Shown: piece after piece, positions 36,694-44,929 of the stretch
How the letters are laid out: every line of letters starts with the position of its first letter
How positions within the stretch are numbered: position 1 is the stretch's first letter
Origin: an uncultured Holophagaceae bacterium
GTDB lineage: Bacteria > Acidobacteriota > Holophagae > Holophagales > Holophagaceae
Length of the DNA: 64,000 bases
NCBI GenBank assembly: GCA_903913215.1
Contig: CAIWKE010000035.1
Location: 1 to 64,000, forward strand
Direction: 5' to 3'
The notes under the pieces: generated by a model
What the model was told of the DNA's origin: nothing
The model's input: only the letters and a program-made list of their open reading frames with translations
Databases searched by the model: none
Position numbers and translations under genes: made by a program

Positions 36694-38085
36694 TCAGGCG
36701 CCCTTGGACTTCGCCTTTTCATCCTTGGCCTTTTTCACTTCCTCGGCTTCCTTCGCCAGATCCACCGATCCGGCCAGCAGGGCGGCCATGCGGGATCCGA
36801 TCACTTCCACGGCATCGCGCAAAGGATCGTTGCCCAGGCGGGCGTATCCCTGGGTAACCGTCCCGGCGCTATGGCCCAGCAGGGCGCCTGTGAAGGCTTC
36901 CGGGTAGCCCAGGCGGGCGCCCAGGCTGGCAAAGGACCGGCGCAGATCATGGATCGTCACATCGGACACATCCACCCGGGCCTTCTTCGGCACTTCGTCC
37001 CGTTCCTGAAGGGTGCCCACGGCATCCCGCACCCGTTCCCAAAAGGTCTGGAGTCCCACCAGGGCTTCCCCTACTGAAAACCCAGGGATCACATAGGGGT
37101 TCCCCAGCACTCGCGGCAGATCCTTCAGCAGCTGGCAGGCCCCTTCACATAGCAGCACGATCCTGGCGCCCGCCTTCTTCGATGTCTTGTGAGAGTCCAG
37201 GCGGATCTGCCCCGCGTCCAGATCCACGGCAGACCAGGGCAGGGCAGGGATAACTTCGATCACCTTGCCGGTTGCCTTGTCGTGCTTCCTGTTCCCGATC
37301 AATTCTGACTTTCGCATCCCGGTTAGCAGGGCCAGGCGCAGGGCCGCCAGGGCGTGGACATCCACAGGGTCCAGGGCTTCCGGGTCCCGTTCTTGGCTAT
37401 CGGGTGTGGGTTCCAGGTGCCGGAAGGCGGCGCCCAGGGCTATCAGTTCCTTGTCTGACAGGTGCCGATCCTTCTTTGTCTCAGGCGCCCGGGCCTGCCC
37501 CTTGGCCGGGTTCGCCCCAGCAGGGCAGTAGCCCCACAGGGCGCCCATGGTGAACATCTTGGAAAGGACGGCCCGCACCCGGTTAGCCATCACACCTTTG
37601 GGCGTGTCCATGCGGATCTGTGAGAGTAGGGCGGCCACATCGGACGGTTCTATGTCCTTCACCCGCTTGGATCCCAGGGCGGGCAGGATCCGCTTTTCCA
37701 GCAGGCGGGCGTATTCGTCGCTTGTGGTTTTCTTGAGCATCGGCAGGTGTTCCTTGGTGAATTGATCCGCCAGGTCCTTCACCGTCTTGGCCGCGCGTTC
37801 GGCCTTCCTCTTAGCTGCGGGATCGTTGCCGTCCCCAATGTCTGCCATCAGGGACAGGGCCTTTTTCCGGGCCAGGGCCACTGTCAGTTCCGGCCAGCGG
37901 CCCAAGGTGTGGGCCTTTTGGTGCCCATGCACCCGGAACCGTAAAACCCAGGACATCACACCGGCGGGCGTTATCTGGATGTTCAGGCCGCGCACTTCGG
38001 TATCAGGCACCCGGATCATGGCCTTTCCAGGCACAAGGGCTTCGACTACTGCTTTGGTGAGATTCACACCCTTCGATTTGCCCAT
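36694..38085 (-). CDS. int: Tyrosine recombinase integrase (P4-type)
   Basis: 463 residues. An N-terminal Arm-binding domain (DUF4102-like, 'VPDTEVRGLNIQITPAGVMSWVLRFRV'), a core-binding helical domain, and a C-terminal catalytic domain with Arg in 'ALLTGMRKSEL', H-x-x-R in 'TIHDLRRSFASLGARLG', 'LLGHSAG' and nucleophile Tyr in 'TQGYARLG'. The Lys-rich tail is unusual. It performs insertion into and excision from tRNA-Lys. The gene reads away from attR, with its start 195 nt from the attR repeat and about 40 nt from the arm-type repeat, so it may repress itself. Confidence 0.95.
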   Translation of the reverse strand: MGKSKGVNLTKAVVEALVPGKAMIRVPDTEVRGLNIQITPAGVMSWVLRFRVHGHQKAHTLGRWPELTVALARKKALSLMADIGDGNDPAAKRKAERAAKTVKDLADQFTKEHLPMLKKTTSDEYARLLEKRILPALGSKRVKDIEPSDVAALLSQIRMDTPKGVMANRVRAVLSKMFTMGALWGYCPAGANPAKGQARAPETKKDRHLSDKELIALGAAFRHLEPTPDSQERDPEALDPVDVHALAALRLALLTGMRKSELIGNRKHDKATGKVIEVIPALPWSAVDLDAGQIRLDSHKTSKKAGARIVLLCEGACQLLKDLPRVLGNPYVIPGFSVGEALVGLQTFWERVRDAVGTLQERDEVPKKARVDVSDVTIHDLRRSFASLGARLGYPEAFTGALLGHSAGTVTQGYARLGNDPLRDAVEVIGSRMAALLAGSVDLAKEAEEVKKAKDEKAKSKGA

Positions 38086-38120
38086 TCCCGCACCTCATCC
38101 GTTGTCCCACTCTTCCGCCA

Positions 38121-38139
38121 TTGTCACACCCTTGTCCCA
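38121..38139 (+). repeat. Right arm-type repeat (candidate integrase site)
   Basis: Second copy of TTGTCACACCCTTGTCCCA. A related TTGTCCCAC box lies 19 nt to its left at 38102. Both are upstream of the integrase start. Confidence 0.65.
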
Positions 38140-38279
38140 TCCTGGACACAAAATCTGCCCCCATAGGCCCAAAATGGCCTGGGGTTAGGATGGGTGCTTG
38201 TGCTTGCGGAAGCCTATGGATGGTGGGCTTGAGGTAAAACGGCCCGGCCAAAACCTAAAGCGGCCCAATTCAGCTAGAA

Positions 38280-38331
38280 CTGACTCTTAATCAGAGGGTC
38301 CCCGGTTCGAGTCCGGGAGGGACCACCAGCA
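38280..38331 (+). repeat. attR (tRNA-Lys 3' fragment)
   Basis: Exact copy of 30499-30550. Without the tRNA 5' half it is not a functional tRNA gene; it marks the right end of the element and is presumably the original chromosomal tRNA 3' end. Confidence 0.95.
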
Positions 38332-38333
38332 CT

Positions 38334-38373
38334 GAACCCCGTGGAAGCTGAGCCACGGGGTTTTTGTTTGTAC
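38334..38373 (+). terminator. Displaced original tRNA-Lys terminator
   Basis: Stem AACCCCGTGG / CCACGGGGTT, loop AAGCTGAG, T5 tract. Same as the terminator at 30554-30593 but for one swapped base pair. Here it follows only the tRNA fragment. Confidence 0.88.
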
Positions 38374-38377
38374 CGGT

Positions 38378-38399
38378 ATGCTGGGTGGAAACCCAGCAT
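38378..38399. repeat. Perfect hairpin before STAS-like gene
   Basis: 9-bp arms ATGCTGGGT / ACCCAGCAT with a GGAA loop, ending 30 nt before the TTG start of the next gene. No T-tract follows, so a leader structure or binding site is as likely as a terminator. Confidence 0.6.
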
Positions 38400-38429
38400 G
38401 CATGACTTGATTCACGAACGAGGCAGACC

Positions 38430-38804
38430 TTGACCATCACCTACCAACTCGACGGTAGTCGCGGCGTGATTGTGGAACGCTGGGAGGGGTTCATCTCTGC
38501 GGAGATCCTGCGCCAGCACTGGCAGGATCTCTACACCACCGATGAATACCAGGTCTTCGACAAGACCCTGGTGCTGCTCCAGGAGGCCGTGGCCGGCTTC
38601 CAGGCCGGGGACCTGCTCCCCATTGTGGGGAAAATGGTGGCTCCCCATCGCAAGGCCTCCAGGCGCTGGAACGCCATCGTCGTCGCCACTCCCGAGCAGG
38701 AGTACCTGGCTGGCGTCTACATCCACTCCTGTGGGGATGCCAGCGCCTCGAAGATCTTCCGGGACGAGGTCAGCGCGCTGGCCTGGTTGCAAGAGGCTCA
38801 ATAG
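38430..38804 (+). CDS. SpoIIAA/STAS-like protein (first of two)
   Basis: 124 residues from a TTG start with GAGG six bases upstream; a stop codon lies nine codons earlier in the frame and no ATG fits. 'TITYQLDGSRGVIVERWEGFISAEIL' and the C-terminal 'ASKIFRDEVSALAWLQEA' match the alpha/beta pattern of SpoIIAA/STAS-like proteins that respond to membranes or phosphorylation. It is followed at 38834 by a second protein of the same build ending 'FRSLADAMAWLHTSL'. Function unknown. Confidence 0.7.
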   Translation: MTITYQLDGSRGVIVERWEGFISAEILRQHWQDLYTTDEYQVFDKTLVLLQEAVAGFQAGDLLPIVGKMVAPHRKASRRWNAIVVATPEQEYLAGVYIHSCGDASASKIFRDEVSALAWLQEAQ

Positions 38805-38833
38805 ACTCGGGCCCAAGGCGGATACCATCTGTC

Positions 38834-39229
38834 ATGCCTTACCTCACCGGACTCATCCACGACGGCACAGGAATCCTGAGAACTGGGAAGGGTGTCCTCA
38901 CGGGCGCAGAAATACTGGAGAGCGCCAAGGCTGCTCTGAGCCTGCCCATTGATTTAAGTCGGGTCAACCACACCCTCATGGACCTGTCCAAGGTCACCAG
39001 CTTCAAGATCACGGACGAGGAAATGGCGAAGATCGTCCAGGTCGCCAGCCACAACGTCTTCGAGCAGAACCACCCCTACTTCATCGCCATCGCTGCACCG
39101 GATGACTCCATCTTCAAGGCCTGCCAGGTCTTCCGGGCCATGGAGCAGGCTTCGGGCACCACCCTGCAGATCTTTCGGAGTCTGGCGGACGCCATGGCCT
39201 GGCTCCATACATCCCTGCCCAAGGGCTGA
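38834..39229 (+). CDS. SpoIIAA/STAS-like protein (second of two)
   Basis: 131 residues. 'GILRTGKGVLTGAEILESAKAAL' and 'HTLMDLSKVTSFKITDEEMAKIV' then 'CQVFRAMEQASGTTLQIFRSLADAMAWL' repeat the layout of the preceding gene, which ends 29 nt upstream, so they are probably paralogues in one operon. No kinase or anti-sigma factor gene is adjacent. Sequence identity between the two is low by eye. Confidence 0.72.
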   Translation: MPYLTGLIHDGTGILRTGKGVLTGAEILESAKAALSLPIDLSRVNHTLMDLSKVTSFKITDEEMAKIVQVASHNVFEQNHPYFIAIAAPDDSIFKACQVFRAMEQASGTTLQIFRSLADAMAWLHTSLPKG

Positions 39230-39408
39230 GGCACCTGCCGCCAGGGCTGTCGACCAGGCCGAGGGGGTTGTGATGCTGGCCGTGGACTTCGCCCACAACA
39301 ACAGGGTGATCGGGGCTGGAATCCGCGAACAGGCGCTCGTCCAGTCCCACTCCTAACCATCTGGTCCCCTCGTCCCGATAGGAAGGGCACAGGCCCAAGG
39401 AGGCTCCC

Positions 39409-40209
39409 ATGTCCATCCGAACCTATTCGGCCACGGCGCTGGTGCTTGGTCTCGTCGCCTGCAGCGGTACCACGACTCCGGTGGTGGCGGTGCAGAACAC
39501 GGATCAGGCCTCCCTCAAGGTCTCCCCCGCTGGGGTCGCCACCATCGCCTTCACGGATCTGGAGACCATTCGGCCGGACACCCTGGCCTCCGGGACTTCG
39601 GGGAGCAGCTGCATCTCGGTGTTCCCGCTGAGCTTCAGCAGCTTCAAATACACTTTCAACGGATGCCGCTCAGCCAATGGCGGCACCATGACCGGCACTG
39701 TGACCGTGACCACCTCGGGCACGACCACCGTGGTCAACACCGCCGTCTACGCCGTGACGGTCACGGACAGCACGGGCAGCTGGCACTACACCGGCACCAA
39801 GCTCACGACCGTGAACACTGCGGCCAAGACCGCCAGCATCGCGGTCCCCGCGGGCCAGCCCTTTGGCGTGGCTTTCACACATGCCACGGACGCCACCAAG
39901 AACAAGACCTGGGCCTACGTGCCCAGCCTGCAGGCGGACTGGTCCAGCGCCACCGCCACCAAGTTCTGGGGCACCTACACTTTTCAGCAGACCCTGCCCT
40001 TGGGGGATACCCTCACAGCCACCATCCCCCAGGCCACGCCCCTGACCTGGACCAGCGCCTGTGCCTTCCCCATCTCCGGGGTGCTCAACCTGTCCCTGCC
40101 CCCCGCCAGCGCCGAGATCCGCTTCGATACGTCGATCACAGACACCTCCGTGCAGCAGGGCTGCGGCGTTGCCACCATCAATGGCTACAGGCTGATGCTC
40201 GGACAGTGA
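39409..40209 (+). CDS. Putative lipoprotein, unknown function
   Basis: 266 residues. Lipobox 'LVLGLVACSG' (Cys18) after a short hydrophobic stretch predicts Lpp-type lipidation. The mature part is Thr/Ser-rich and beta-like ('GGTMTGTVTVTTSGTTTVVNTAVYAVTVTDS'), similar in texture to surface or outer-membrane lipoproteins. AAGGAGG precedes the ATG at 39409. Monocistronic, closed by a strong terminator. No functional family recognised. Confidence 0.85.
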   Translation: MSIRTYSATALVLGLVACSGTTTPVVAVQNTDQASLKVSPAGVATIAFTDLETIRPDTLASGTSGSSCISVFPLSFSSFKYTFNGCRSANGGTMTGTVTVTTSGTTTVVNTAVYAVTVTDSTGSWHYTGTKLTTVNTAAKTASIAVPAGQPFGVAFTHATDATKNKTWAYVPSLQADWSSATATKFWGTYTFQQTLPLGDTLTATIPQATPLTWTSACAFPISGVLNLSLPPASAEIRFDTSITDTSVQQGCGVATINGYRLMLGQ

Positions 40210-40218
40210 TTGTTCCCC

Positions 40219-40259
40219 TACACAAAACGGCCCCGAAAAGCGCGGGGCCGTTTTGTGTA
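40219..40259. terminator. Bidirectional rho-independent terminator
   Basis: 16-bp perfect arms TACACAAAACGGCCCC / GGGGCCGTTTTGTGTA with a 9-nt loop, between the convergent lipoprotein and outer-membrane protein genes. Confidence 0.93.
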
Positions 40260-40275
40260 TAGATAAAGAAAAAAC

Positions 40276-41055
40276 TCAGAACCGCAACACGACCCCAAAC
40301 CCGGTGCCTTGGCGATTGAGGCCGACCTCCAGGTCATCCTTGATCGAGTGGTTGGGGACGTCCAGTTTCTCGGTGTCCGTGAAGACCCGGATGCCCAGCC
40401 AGGTCACAGGGAAGAACCGCAGGTCGCCCCCCACGTGGTGATAGGAGGCACCCTTGTAGCTCAACAGGTGATAGTAGCCCCGGCCGACCAGGCACTTCTC
40501 GAAGGCGTCGAAGCCCATGGAGAGACCGATCTGGGGGACGGGCAGGGGCACCTTTTCGGTGACCTGGGGGATGTAGGCCGTCGTGAGCGGCTCGAAGGCC
40601 GAGGCAGTCATCTCCAGGTCCCAGATGCGGGCACCCAGGTCGATGCCGATCCAGAACTGGGGCCACTTCAGAGCGCGGATGGTCCAGTTGACGGTGTAGT
40701 CCTTCAGCTTGACGGTGGAGTCCACCATGGCACCGGCATGGAAGGTGGAGCCGTTGAGCTGAACGTCCTTCTGAAGGAAGTTGTGGCCCTTGTAGTCCTG
40801 TTCCTCGGCTGAGAGCTCAAAGCCGAAGCGCGGCCCCTGGTATTCCAGGCCAAAGCCCACCTTGGTCTTGTCCTTCTGGATGCCGAAATCGCTCTGCAGG
40901 TCCACCGCCAGGGGCTTGCCGTCCTGCATGCCTTTGAAGTGCCCTTCAAAAGTGGGGCCCACGCGATGGATGTCGAACTGGAAGGTGCGATCCAGATCCT
41001 CGGCCAGCAGGGGCATGGAGGCGACAAGGGCGAGCACCGCGAAGGACCGGATCAT
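40276..41055 (-). CDS. Outer-membrane beta-barrel-like protein
   Basis: 259 residues from the ATG at 41055 ('MIRSFAVLALVASMPLLAEDLDRTFQF'), with a signal peptide cleaved near LLA-ED. Alternating hydrophobic/polar strands with repeated aromatic ends ('VGFGLEYQGPRFGFELSAEEQDY', 'GGDLRFFPVTWLGIRVFTDTE') and C-terminal 'GFGVVLRF' ending in Phe indicate an outer-membrane barrel. The track start at 41115 adds twenty residues before the signal peptide. Ligand unknown. Confidence 0.8.
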   Translation of the reverse strand: MIRSFAVLALVASMPLLAEDLDRTFQFDIHRVGPTFEGHFKGMQDGKPLAVDLQSDFGIQKDKTKVGFGLEYQGPRFGFELSAEEQDYKGHNFLQKDVQLNGSTFHAGAMVDSTVKLKDYTVNWTIRALKWPQFWIGIDLGARIWDLEMTASAFEPLTTAYIPQVTEKVPLPVPQIGLSMGFDAFEKCLVGRGYYHLLSYKGASYHHVGGDLRFFPVTWLGIRVFTDTEKLDVPNHSIKDDLEVGLNRQGTGFGVVLRF

Positions 41056-41155
41056 GGGTAGCTCCAGGAAGGGACTCCGCTCTATCGGCCGCTCGCCCCG
41101 GCGAGTCAACTTCAAGCTCGAAGGTCGGCCGTCCGAGAAGGTGTCAGGGGGAGAT

Positions 41156-41563
41156 GTGGGAGACCTGGTTTGGAATGCGGAATGGGATACTGGCGTTGAG
41201 CTGATCGATCAGCAACATCGGCAGCTCCTGGCTCAATTCGACCAGGTGCTGAAGGCCCTCCAGGTCAAGGGGCAGGACCGGCACTTCGGCAGTTTGTTGG
41301 CCTTTCTGGCGGACTACGTCGAGCTGCACTTCAGCTCGGAGGAGGCCCTCATGGTCGAGGTTGGTTTTCCCGACCTGACGCGACACAGGGCCATCCATGA
41401 TGAGATGCGCGCCCGGGTCAGGGCCCTGCTTGAGGACTATGAGACCTCCTCCGACCTGGTCACCTTCGAGTTGCTGGAATTCCTCACGAACTGGCTGATC
41501 GACCACATCAGCGTGGAGGATCGCCGCGTCGCCGAGTACATCCGCACGCGGCCCGTGGCCTGA
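41156..41563 (+). CDS. Bacteriohemerythrin
   Basis: 135 residues from the GTG at 41156, preceded by GGGGGAG; a GTG at 41141 is an alternative. Iron ligands of the hemerythrin fold: 'ELIDQQHRQLL', 'VELHFSSEEALM' (His and Glu), 'RHRAIHDEM' and 'WLIDHISVEDRRVAEY' (His and Asp). A di-iron O2-binding protein for oxygen sensing, storage or delivery. It diverges from the outer-membrane protein gene. The longer track ORF is the antisense region of that gene. Confidence 0.9.
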   Translation: MGDLVWNAEWDTGVELIDQQHRQLLAQFDQVLKALQVKGQDRHFGSLLAFLADYVELHFSSEEALMVEVGFPDLTRHRAIHDEMRARVRALLEDYETSSDLVTFELLEFLTNWLIDHISVEDRRVAEYIRTRPVA

Positions 41564-41732
41564 AGGGTGGCACACAGGGTAAAAATGACCCAATTTGTCC
41601 CACGTTCCTGATTGTCTCCAGCGTCACATCCTTGCCCAGAGCAGACCGCCGGAGTCCACGCTGCCGGTATATTTGAGGAAGCGGCTCCGGCTTGGGCTGG
41701 GGCATTGACACGCGCTCTCCGGGAGGCACCCC

Positions 41733-42629
41733 TTGGACCTTAAGAACACTGTCATCAATCTCATGCCGGCCCCTCTGGTCCGCCTCTTCGCCTCCCCCTA
41801 CATCGCGGGCAAGGGCATCGGTGCCGGGGTGGCCAAGGCAGAGGAACTCTACACGAAGCTGGGCATCTCCTCCACCGTGGACCTGCTGGCTGAGGAGGTC
41901 TTCAGCCGTGAGGACGTGGAAGCCACTGTGCAGATCTACCTCCGCATGGTCGAGGCCCTGAAGGACCGCCCCTACGCCAGCATCAGCCTCAAGCCCACCT
42001 CCCTGGGCATCAACGAGAGCGAAGCATACTGCCAGGAGAACCTGCGGCGCATCGTGTCTGCGGCTGCCCTCCACGGCATGCACATCACCCTGGACATGGA
42101 GGACCGGCACTTCACGGACGTCACGCTCCGCATGTTCAAGGCCATCCGCGAGGACTTCGACAACTTCGGCATCGTGCTCCAGAGCCGCCTCTTCCGCACC
42201 ACCGAAGACATCCAGAACCTCCACGCCAAGCCTTGCAAGGTGCGGATCTGCATCGGCATCTACCGGGAGCCCGCCGAGGTGGCTCTCCAGGAGAAGCCGG
42301 ACATGAAGGAGAAGGTCTACCAGCACGTGCAGCTCCTGCTGGAGAAGGGCCACTACCCCGAGATCGCCACCCACGATGAGCCCCTGATCCGGCGCTGCAT
42401 GAAGTACCTGGATGACAAGGGGGTCTCCAAGGACGCCTACGAGTTCCAGATGCTCCTGGGTGTCCCCCGCGCGGAACTGCAGCAGGAGATCGTGAAGCGG
42501 GGTCAGGTGATCCGGCTCTATGTGCCCTTCGCCGAGGACTGGAAATACGCGGTGCACTACCTCAAGCGGCGCCTGGCGGCCAACCCCGCCATGGTCGGCA
42601 TGGTGCTGAAGAACATGCTCGGCAGCTGA
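41733..42629 (+). CDS. Proline dehydrogenase
   Basis: 298 residues from a TTG start with GGGAGG six bases upstream; ATGs nearby are out of frame or internal. FAD-binding (beta/alpha)8 barrel with 'ASISLKPTSLGI', 'HITLDMEDRHFTDVT', 'GIVLQSRLFRT' and 'KVRICIGIYREPAE', then 'EIATHDEPLI' and 'FQMLLGVPRAEL'. It oxidises proline to pyrroline-5-carboxylate and passes electrons to quinone. Stand-alone type (not PutA fusion); no P5C dehydrogenase gene is adjacent. Confidence 0.92.
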   Translation: MDLKNTVINLMPAPLVRLFASPYIAGKGIGAGVAKAEELYTKLGISSTVDLLAEEVFSREDVEATVQIYLRMVEALKDRPYASISLKPTSLGINESEAYCQENLRRIVSAAALHGMHITLDMEDRHFTDVTLRMFKAIREDFDNFGIVLQSRLFRTTEDIQNLHAKPCKVRICIGIYREPAEVALQEKPDMKEKVYQHVQLLLEKGHYPEIATHDEPLIRRCMKYLDDKGVSKDAYEFQMLLGVPRAELQQEIVKRGQVIRLYVPFAEDWKYAVHYLKRRLAANPAMVGMVLKNMLGS

Positions 42630-42703
42630 ACGGTCTTGGTGAACACAAGTCCCTGGGTTAATGTGCTTGCCTGGGACCGTGTCCCTTTCCCTCTGGAGCA
42701 CCC

Positions 42704-42907
42704 ATGAAGAAGTTGTTGGCCCTTGCCCTTGTGAGCAGCTTCGCTTTCGTGGCCTTTGCGGCTGAGGACAAGAAGCCCGAGCCCAAAAAGTCCTCCTGCG
42801 GCATGGCCTGCTGCGAAAAGAACAAGGCCGCCTCCTGCAAGGAGTGCCCGGATTGCGGCGCTAAGAAGAAGACTGAAAAGAAGGATGAGGCTCCCAAGAA
42901 GGGCTGA
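42704..42907 (+). CDS. Small secreted Cys/Lys-rich protein
   Basis: 67 residues: a signal peptide ('MKKLLALALVSSFAFVAFAAED') and a 45-residue mature part with eight... six-plus cysteines in 'CGMACCEKNK', 'CKECPDCG', surrounded by lysines. Likely binds metal or is a redox-active periplasmic peptide. Good ribosome site GGAG before the ATG; followed by a strong terminator. Family not recognised. Confidence 0.78.
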   Translation: MKKLLALALVSSFAFVAFAAEDKKPEPKKSSCGMACCEKNKAASCKECPDCGAKKKTEKKDEAPKKG

Positions 42908-42933
42908 GTCTCCACAACATCACCACGGTTTAT

Positions 42934-42963
42934 GCAAACCCCGGGTCGTCCCCGGGGTTTTGC
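42934..42963 (+). terminator. Rho-independent terminator
   Basis: GC-rich hairpin ACCCCGGG-TCGTC-CCCGGGGT flanked by GCAAA and TTTTGC, between the small Cys-rich gene and the mscS-like gene. Confidence 0.85.
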
Positions 42964-42994
42964 GTTCCCAGGCTGATCGTGATTCCCTAGACAC

Positions 42995-44848
42995 ATGAAA
43001 CTCAGATCCTGGATTCCCGGCCTATTCCTCACACTCCTTCTGGCCCTGGCCGCTGTGGGTTGGGTTTGGACCCGCGAGCCCCTCCCGGCTTCGACCACCC
43101 AGGAGGCGGCCCCCGCCAAGCAGGGCCTGCGGCGCTCCGCCAAGGCCCCTGAGCGGCTGGTGGACCAGAGCCCCTTGTTCACGGCCCGGAGCTTGATGCC
43201 CCTGGCGGTGACCTCCGAAGAGCAGCTGTTGGCCCGCCAGGCTGAGCGGTTGGCCAACCACGAAGTGGACCTGGCCTTCACGGACGCGCTGCGCCGGGCC
43301 GCCGAGACCCCGGCCCCGGACACTCCCGAGATCAAGGCCCTGGCTGCGGCCAAGGCCAAAGCCCAGGCCTTGGTGGAGACCGACCACGAGACCGTGGCCC
43401 GCCTGACCCGGGAGTTGGCGGCCCTGCCTGAAACCCGGAAAGCCGGTGTGCAGGACCAGATCGACGTGGCCCAGGCCCAGATGGAACTGGACCAAGACGA
43501 GCTGGATTCGGCCGCTGACGACCTGGCCCGGGTGGGCGGGGATCCCCAGGCCCGCATCCGCCGTCTCCGGGCGGCTCACGAGGCTGCGGACAAAGAATCG
43601 GCGCAGATCCTGAACCAGGTGAGGCCCACCCCCTTCTTTCAGGGGGGCAGCCTGGCCGGTCGCTATGTGGAGTGGGCAGGCCTGCGCGCCAAAGCGGCCC
43701 GCCTGGCCCAGGCCCGCCAGGAGGCCCTCACCAAAGCCGAAAATGTCTCCAAGCGTCACGACGCCATCGCCGCCGAGGTCAAGCAGGCCAAGGAGGAGCG
43801 CGAGGCCGCCAAGGTCAAGGCCACCAGTCTGGTGAAGCAGGGAGCCGACAAGGCTCAGGCCAAGCAGGCCCTCAGCGACCTCCGCCAGCACGCCAGCGTC
43901 CAGCGGCGGCTTTCGGACATGGGGCGGCGGATCCTGGACCAGCGGGGCCTGGCCGAGGTCTACGCCAACTGGGGAACCCTGGTGGTGGGCTATGAGACCA
44001 CGGCTTTGCATGGCCTGCTGAACCGGGTGATCTGGGTGCTGGCTTTCGTCCTGCTGGCCTACATGGCGGGTTTCGTGGTGGACCACCTCTTCCACAAGGC
44101 CGCCGAGGACAACAAGGGGCTGGGCACTCTTCGGGTGGTGGTCAAGCTGGTTCTCCAGATCGCCTGCGTCCTAACCATTGGCTTCATTGTCTTCGGCATG
44201 CCCGCCCAGACCAGCACCGTGCTGGGCCTGGCCGGCGCGGGCCTCACGGTGGCCATGAAGGACTTCATCGTGGCCTTCTTCGGCTGGTTCATCCTCATGG
44301 GTCGCAACGGCATCCGCGTGGGGGACTGGGTGGAGATCCGCGGTGTGGGCGGCGAGGTTGTGGAGATCGGCCTTCTGCGGACGGTGGTCATGGAGACTGG
44401 CAGCTGGAGCGATGCGGGCCACCCCACAGGCCGTCGCGTGGCCTTCGTGAACAACTTCGCCATCGAGGGCCACTTCTTCAACTTCTCCACCTCCGGACAG
44501 TGGATGTGGGACGAGCTGACCATGACCGTACCTGCCGGTCAGGATCCCTATCCGGTAGCCGACAGCCTGCAGAAGGTAATGGACCAGGAAACTGAGGCCA
44601 ATGCCCGGCTGGCCGAGAAAGAGTGGCAGGGCGCCACGGCCCGGTATCACGTGCAGGCCTTCTCTGCTGCTCCGGCCCTCAACGTGGTGCCCACGGCCAC
44701 CGGGGTGGAGATCCGGGCGCGCTACATCACCCGGGCCTTCGAGCGCCATGAGACCCGGCTCCGCCTGAATCAGGCCATCGTGAAGCTCCTGCACGGTCCC
44801 CGGACGCCAGAACTCCAGGCCCCCATGGATCCCGAGAGCAAGGCCTGA
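42995..44848 (+). CDS. MscS-family mechanosensitive channel with long coiled N-terminus
   Basis: 617 residues. Signal/anchor helix at the N-terminus (about 7-27), then about 300 residues of Ala/Glu/Lys-rich coiled coil in the periplasm, then membrane helices ('VIWVLAFVLLAYMAGFVVDHLF', 'LQIACVLTIGFIVFGM') and the pore helix 'VLGLAGAGLTVAMKDFIVAFFGWFILM'. The MscS beta domain follows with 'GIRVGDWVEIRGVGGEVVEIGLL'. It releases solutes on osmotic downshock. The long coil is similar in size to KefA/YbiO-type homologues but different in sequence. Confidence 0.9.
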   Translation: MKLRSWIPGLFLTLLLALAAVGWVWTREPLPASTTQEAAPAKQGLRRSAKAPERLVDQSPLFTARSLMPLAVTSEEQLLARQAERLANHEVDLAFTDALRRAAETPAPDTPEIKALAAAKAKAQALVETDHETVARLTRELAALPETRKAGVQDQIDVAQAQMELDQDELDSAADDLARVGGDPQARIRRLRAAHEAADKESAQILNQVRPTPFFQGGSLAGRYVEWAGLRAKAARLAQARQEALTKAENVSKRHDAIAAEVKQAKEEREAAKVKATSLVKQGADKAQAKQALSDLRQHASVQRRLSDMGRRILDQRGLAEVYANWGTLVVGYETTALHGLLNRVIWVLAFVLLAYMAGFVVDHLFHKAAEDNKGLGTLRVVVKLVLQIACVLTIGFIVFGMPAQTSTVLGLAGAGLTVAMKDFIVAFFGWFILMGRNGIRVGDWVEIRGVGGEVVEIGLLRTVVMETGSWSDAGHPTGRRVAFVNNFAIEGHFFNFSTSGQWMWDELTMTVPAGQDPYPVADSLQKVMDQETEANARLAEKEWQGATARYHVQAFSAAPALNVVPTATGVEIRARYITRAFERHETRLRLNQAIVKLLHGPRTPELQAPMDPESKA

Positions 44849-44929
44849 TGTTTCCTGGATTCACCAGATGCAGGCTTCTGCCGATAAGCTGGCAGAATGG
44901 CGTCAGCTGACGCATAACCGGGAGTTCCC

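Larger units (their letters stand above)
30499..38331. mobile_element. 7.8-kb integrative element in tRNA-Lys
   Basis: Bounded by a perfect 52-bp direct repeat starting in the anticodon stem of tRNA-Lys, a usual target of tyrosine integrases. From right to left on the minus strand it carries an integrase, an RHH protein, two unknowns, an AlpA-like HTH protein, an unknown 120-aa protein, a primase-helicase, a TubC-docking-like protein and a zinc-ribbon protein. Several neighbouring genes overlap by ATGA. No structural, terminase, portal, relaxase or mating-pair genes are visible, so it fits a satellite or replicating integrative island (PICI-like) better than a prophage or ICE. No recognisable antibiotic-resistance or defence gene. 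Confidence 0.9.

Noticed and set aside
30499-38331. Complete prophage or ICE
   Set aside because: No capsid, tail, terminase, portal, lysis, relaxase or type IV secretion genes can be seen between the att repeats.
41588-41640. Sequence resembling the element arm repeats (TTGTCCCAC ... GTCACATCC)
   Set aside because: Only short pieces match, spacing differs and it is 3 kb outside the element; probably chance.
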